From positions 1 to 5,143 of the forward strand of contig JBDRGO010000052.1 in assembly GCA_043817715.1 (NCBI GenBank): a stretch of DNA of 5,143 nucleotides, written 5' to 3'. Shown one piece after another: positions 4,300 to 5,143 of this stretch. Below the pieces are notes generated by a model. The model worked only from the letters and a program-made list of their open reading frames with translations, did no database searches and had not been told where the DNA came from. The position numbers and the translations under genes were made by a program. Each line of letters begins with the position of its first letter. Positions within the stretch are counted from its first letter, which is position 1. Source of the DNA: JAFGBZ01 sp043817715. GTDB lineage: Archaea; Iainarchaeota; Iainarchaeia; Iainarchaeales; JAFGBZ01.

Positions 4300-4998
4300 T
4301 TATTCATATGATTTCAGCGATTTAATTATTTCTTCCATAGGCTTCTTTATTATAAGCAAAGGAATTTTTTCATTTTCCGCAATTTTAACCGCTATCGGGT
4401 CAATGTCTTCCAGCCCATGCAATACAACTATTGCAGGCTTCAAATCGGTTGAAAACCTTCCTACCTTAACCGCAATCATCGGGCTTCTTCCTGTGCCGAC
4501 CTGGGTAAAAATCAAAGCCCTTTCAGGGGTGTTGCCGTACATTCCCATATATTCTTGGACAGGCACATCCAGAATAACTTTTAATGAATCAATTACTGTG
4601 AATCCATAAATTTTTTTGTCTTTCAGCCTTTGCGAATTGGCGACAATTTCTGCCCCGATTTTCTTGGCAAAATCTTTTCCGCTTATTGCTTCCTTGAATT
4701 CATGAATGTCAAAAATATTTCCTTTCGGCTTAAAGTCTTTTTCCAGTTGCTTTCTTGTTTTTCCGCCTTTTGAATCATCAATTTTCAGCAATGATTCAAC
4801 CAGCCTTGAAACAACCCCTATTCCTGGGCTTTTTCTTCTTCCGCCTTCATAATCAGAAATAGTTGAAGAACTGACTTTTAAAAATTCAGCCAATTCAGTC
4901 TGGCTTACTCCGAAAATTTCACGCCATTTCTTCATTGCACTGCCAGGATCCTTGGATAACGCAATTTCGCCCGCAATAAGTATCTCCAATTTCTCCAT
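4300..4998 (-). CDS. Archaeal Xre-type helix-turn-helix regulator with a C-terminal putative sensor domain
   Basis: A 232-residue DNA-binding protein. Residues about 19-73 form an Xre/lambda-repressor-type domain: MKKWREIFGVSQTELAEFLK with the turn at GVSQ, then the recognition helix SSSTISDYEGGRRKSPG, followed by a further helix. A variable linker (about 75-100) leads to a C-terminal domain (about 105-232) with alternating strands and helices. Conserved-looking parts are GFTVIDSLKVILDVPVQEY, GNTPERALIFTQVG and HGLEDIDPIAVKIAENEKIP. The last segment, an aspartate-proline turn leading into a helix and then a buried strand ending IPLLII, resembles small-molecule-binding or regulatory folds such as DRTGG-like modules; that likeness is only structural impression. 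Similar two-domain proteins are widespread in archaea but I know no defined target. The start at 4998 has no leader room for a Shine-Dalgarno sequence and coincides with the predicted transcription start. It faces the NMD3-like gene tail to tail. The paired 14-bp repeats upstream suggest autoregulation. Confidence 0.88.
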   Translation of the reverse strand: MEKLEILIAGEIALSKDPGSAMKKWREIFGVSQTELAEFLKVSSSTISDYEGGRRKSPGIGVVSRLVESLLKIDDSKGGKTRKQLEKDFKPKGNIFDIHEFKEAISGKDFAKKIGAEIVANSQRLKDKKIYGFTVIDSLKVILDVPVQEYMGMYGNTPERALIFTQVGTGRSPMIAVKVGRFSTDLKPAIVVLHGLEDIDPIAVKIAENEKIPLLIIKKPMEEIIKSLKSYE

Positions 4999-5019
4999 AC
5001 TTAAATTGACGTAAACAAC

Positions 5020-5034
5020 AATATAAATGTTTCG
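5020..5034 (-). promoter_or_regulatory. Strong BRE/TATA promoter for a leaderless regulator transcript
   Basis: Read on the minus strand: CGAAAC (BRE-like, 5034-5029) directly followed by ATTTATATT (TATA, 5028-5020). The TATA centre lies about 25 bases before the ATG at 4998, so transcription should begin at or within a base or two of the start codon, giving a leaderless mRNA. This is the clearest promoter in the window. Confidence 0.7.
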
Positions 5035-5075
5035 TTGATTCCCTAACTGCTTAATTTTTCATTTCGTTGATTCCC
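5030..5075. repeat. Two exact 14-bp direct repeats, candidate operator
   Basis: TTTCGTTGATTCCC occurs at 5030-5043 and 5062-5075 with starts 32 bases apart, close to three helical turns. Read on the minus strand it is GGGAATCAACGAAA, and the copy nearer the gene includes the BRE of the regulator promoter. A protein bound here would block TFB access. The two copies on one DNA face suit a dimer or cooperative pair. The repeat is directly seen; binding by the adjacent Xre protein is inference. Confidence 0.65.
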
Positions 5076-5087
5076 AAACGCATTGCA

Positions 5088-5101
5088 AAATCCTTATAAA
5101 C
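5088..5101 (+). promoter_or_regulatory. Plus-strand promoter pointing out of the right edge
   Basis: TTATAAA (5094-5100) is a TATA-like box preceded by AAAATCC. It would start transcription near 5122, and no start codon follows before the window ends, so the gene lies beyond the edge. Together with the regulator promoter it forms a divergent pair around the 14-bp repeats. Confidence 0.4.
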
Positions 5102-5124
5102 TTCAAAATACTTTATTTGAATCA

Positions 5125-5140
5125 ATTTGCTTTTGCAAAT
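5125..5140 (+). other. Small hairpin at the start of the outgoing transcript
   Basis: ATTTGC-TTTT-GCAAAT forms a perfect six-pair stem with a four-base loop, right after the predicted plus-strand start near 5122. It could be a 5'-end mRNA hairpin or a protein-binding palindrome. It is short and AT-rich, so chance cannot be excluded. Confidence 0.3.
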
Positions 5141-5143
5141 ATT

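Noticed and set aside
2..5109. The same decamer AACTTCAAAA near both window ends (2-11 and 5100-5109) as possible terminal repeats
   Set aside because: Ten AT-rich bases are too short and do not sit at element boundaries; no transposase or integrase is present.

Overview
The window looks like chromosomal DNA of an AT-rich archaeon. The signs are a CPSF-type beta-CASP ribonuclease, an NMD3-family zinc protein and an archaeal Xre-type regulator, together with TATA/BRE-like promoters, a leaderless gene start and oligo-T terminators. The compact ATGA-overlapping gene pairs and small secreted proteins fit a small-genome (DPANN-like) archaeon, but that placement is inference.

Layout. Positions 1-290 hold the first 14 codons of an unknown minus-strand gene, with a promoter and a two-copy palindromic tandem repeat at its predicted transcription start. 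Behind it lies a 43-codon remnant of a YjbQ/UPF0047-family gene that stops right after the conserved PHTT motif. From 291 to 1453, also on the minus strand, are a short N/Q-rich lipoprotein and, overlapping it by ATGA, a secreted Cys-rich protein with two diverged GWN-containing repeats. The YjbQ remnant follows only 22 bases behind them, so the three are probably one transcript. Positions 1454-1523 are a divergent promoter region with a spaced dyad. From 1524 to 4254, plus strand, is a tight three-gene operon of a beta-CASP RNase (TTG start), a six-helix membrane protein and an NMD3-like protein, each overlapping the next by ATGA. A U-rich terminator region lies at 4270-4293. The convergent gene at 4300-4998 is an Xre-type regulator with a strong leaderless promoter. 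Its BRE overlaps one of two 14-bp direct repeats about three helical turns apart, a good candidate autoregulatory operator. A plus-strand promoter at the right edge points out of the window.

Working together. The plus-strand operon joins an RNA-processing nuclease with a protein that in eukaryotes and probably archaea handles the large ribosomal subunit, so it looks like an RNA/ribosome maturation unit with an uncharacterised membrane protein inserted between them. The minus-strand operon makes two cell-surface proteins that share an LxPPxxP tail and may act as a pair. No complete mobile element, CRISPR array, tRNA or rRNA was seen. The most unusual points are the cleanly truncated yjbQ remnant, the surface-protein pair, the mini-ORF abutting the TTG start, and the two candidate operators.
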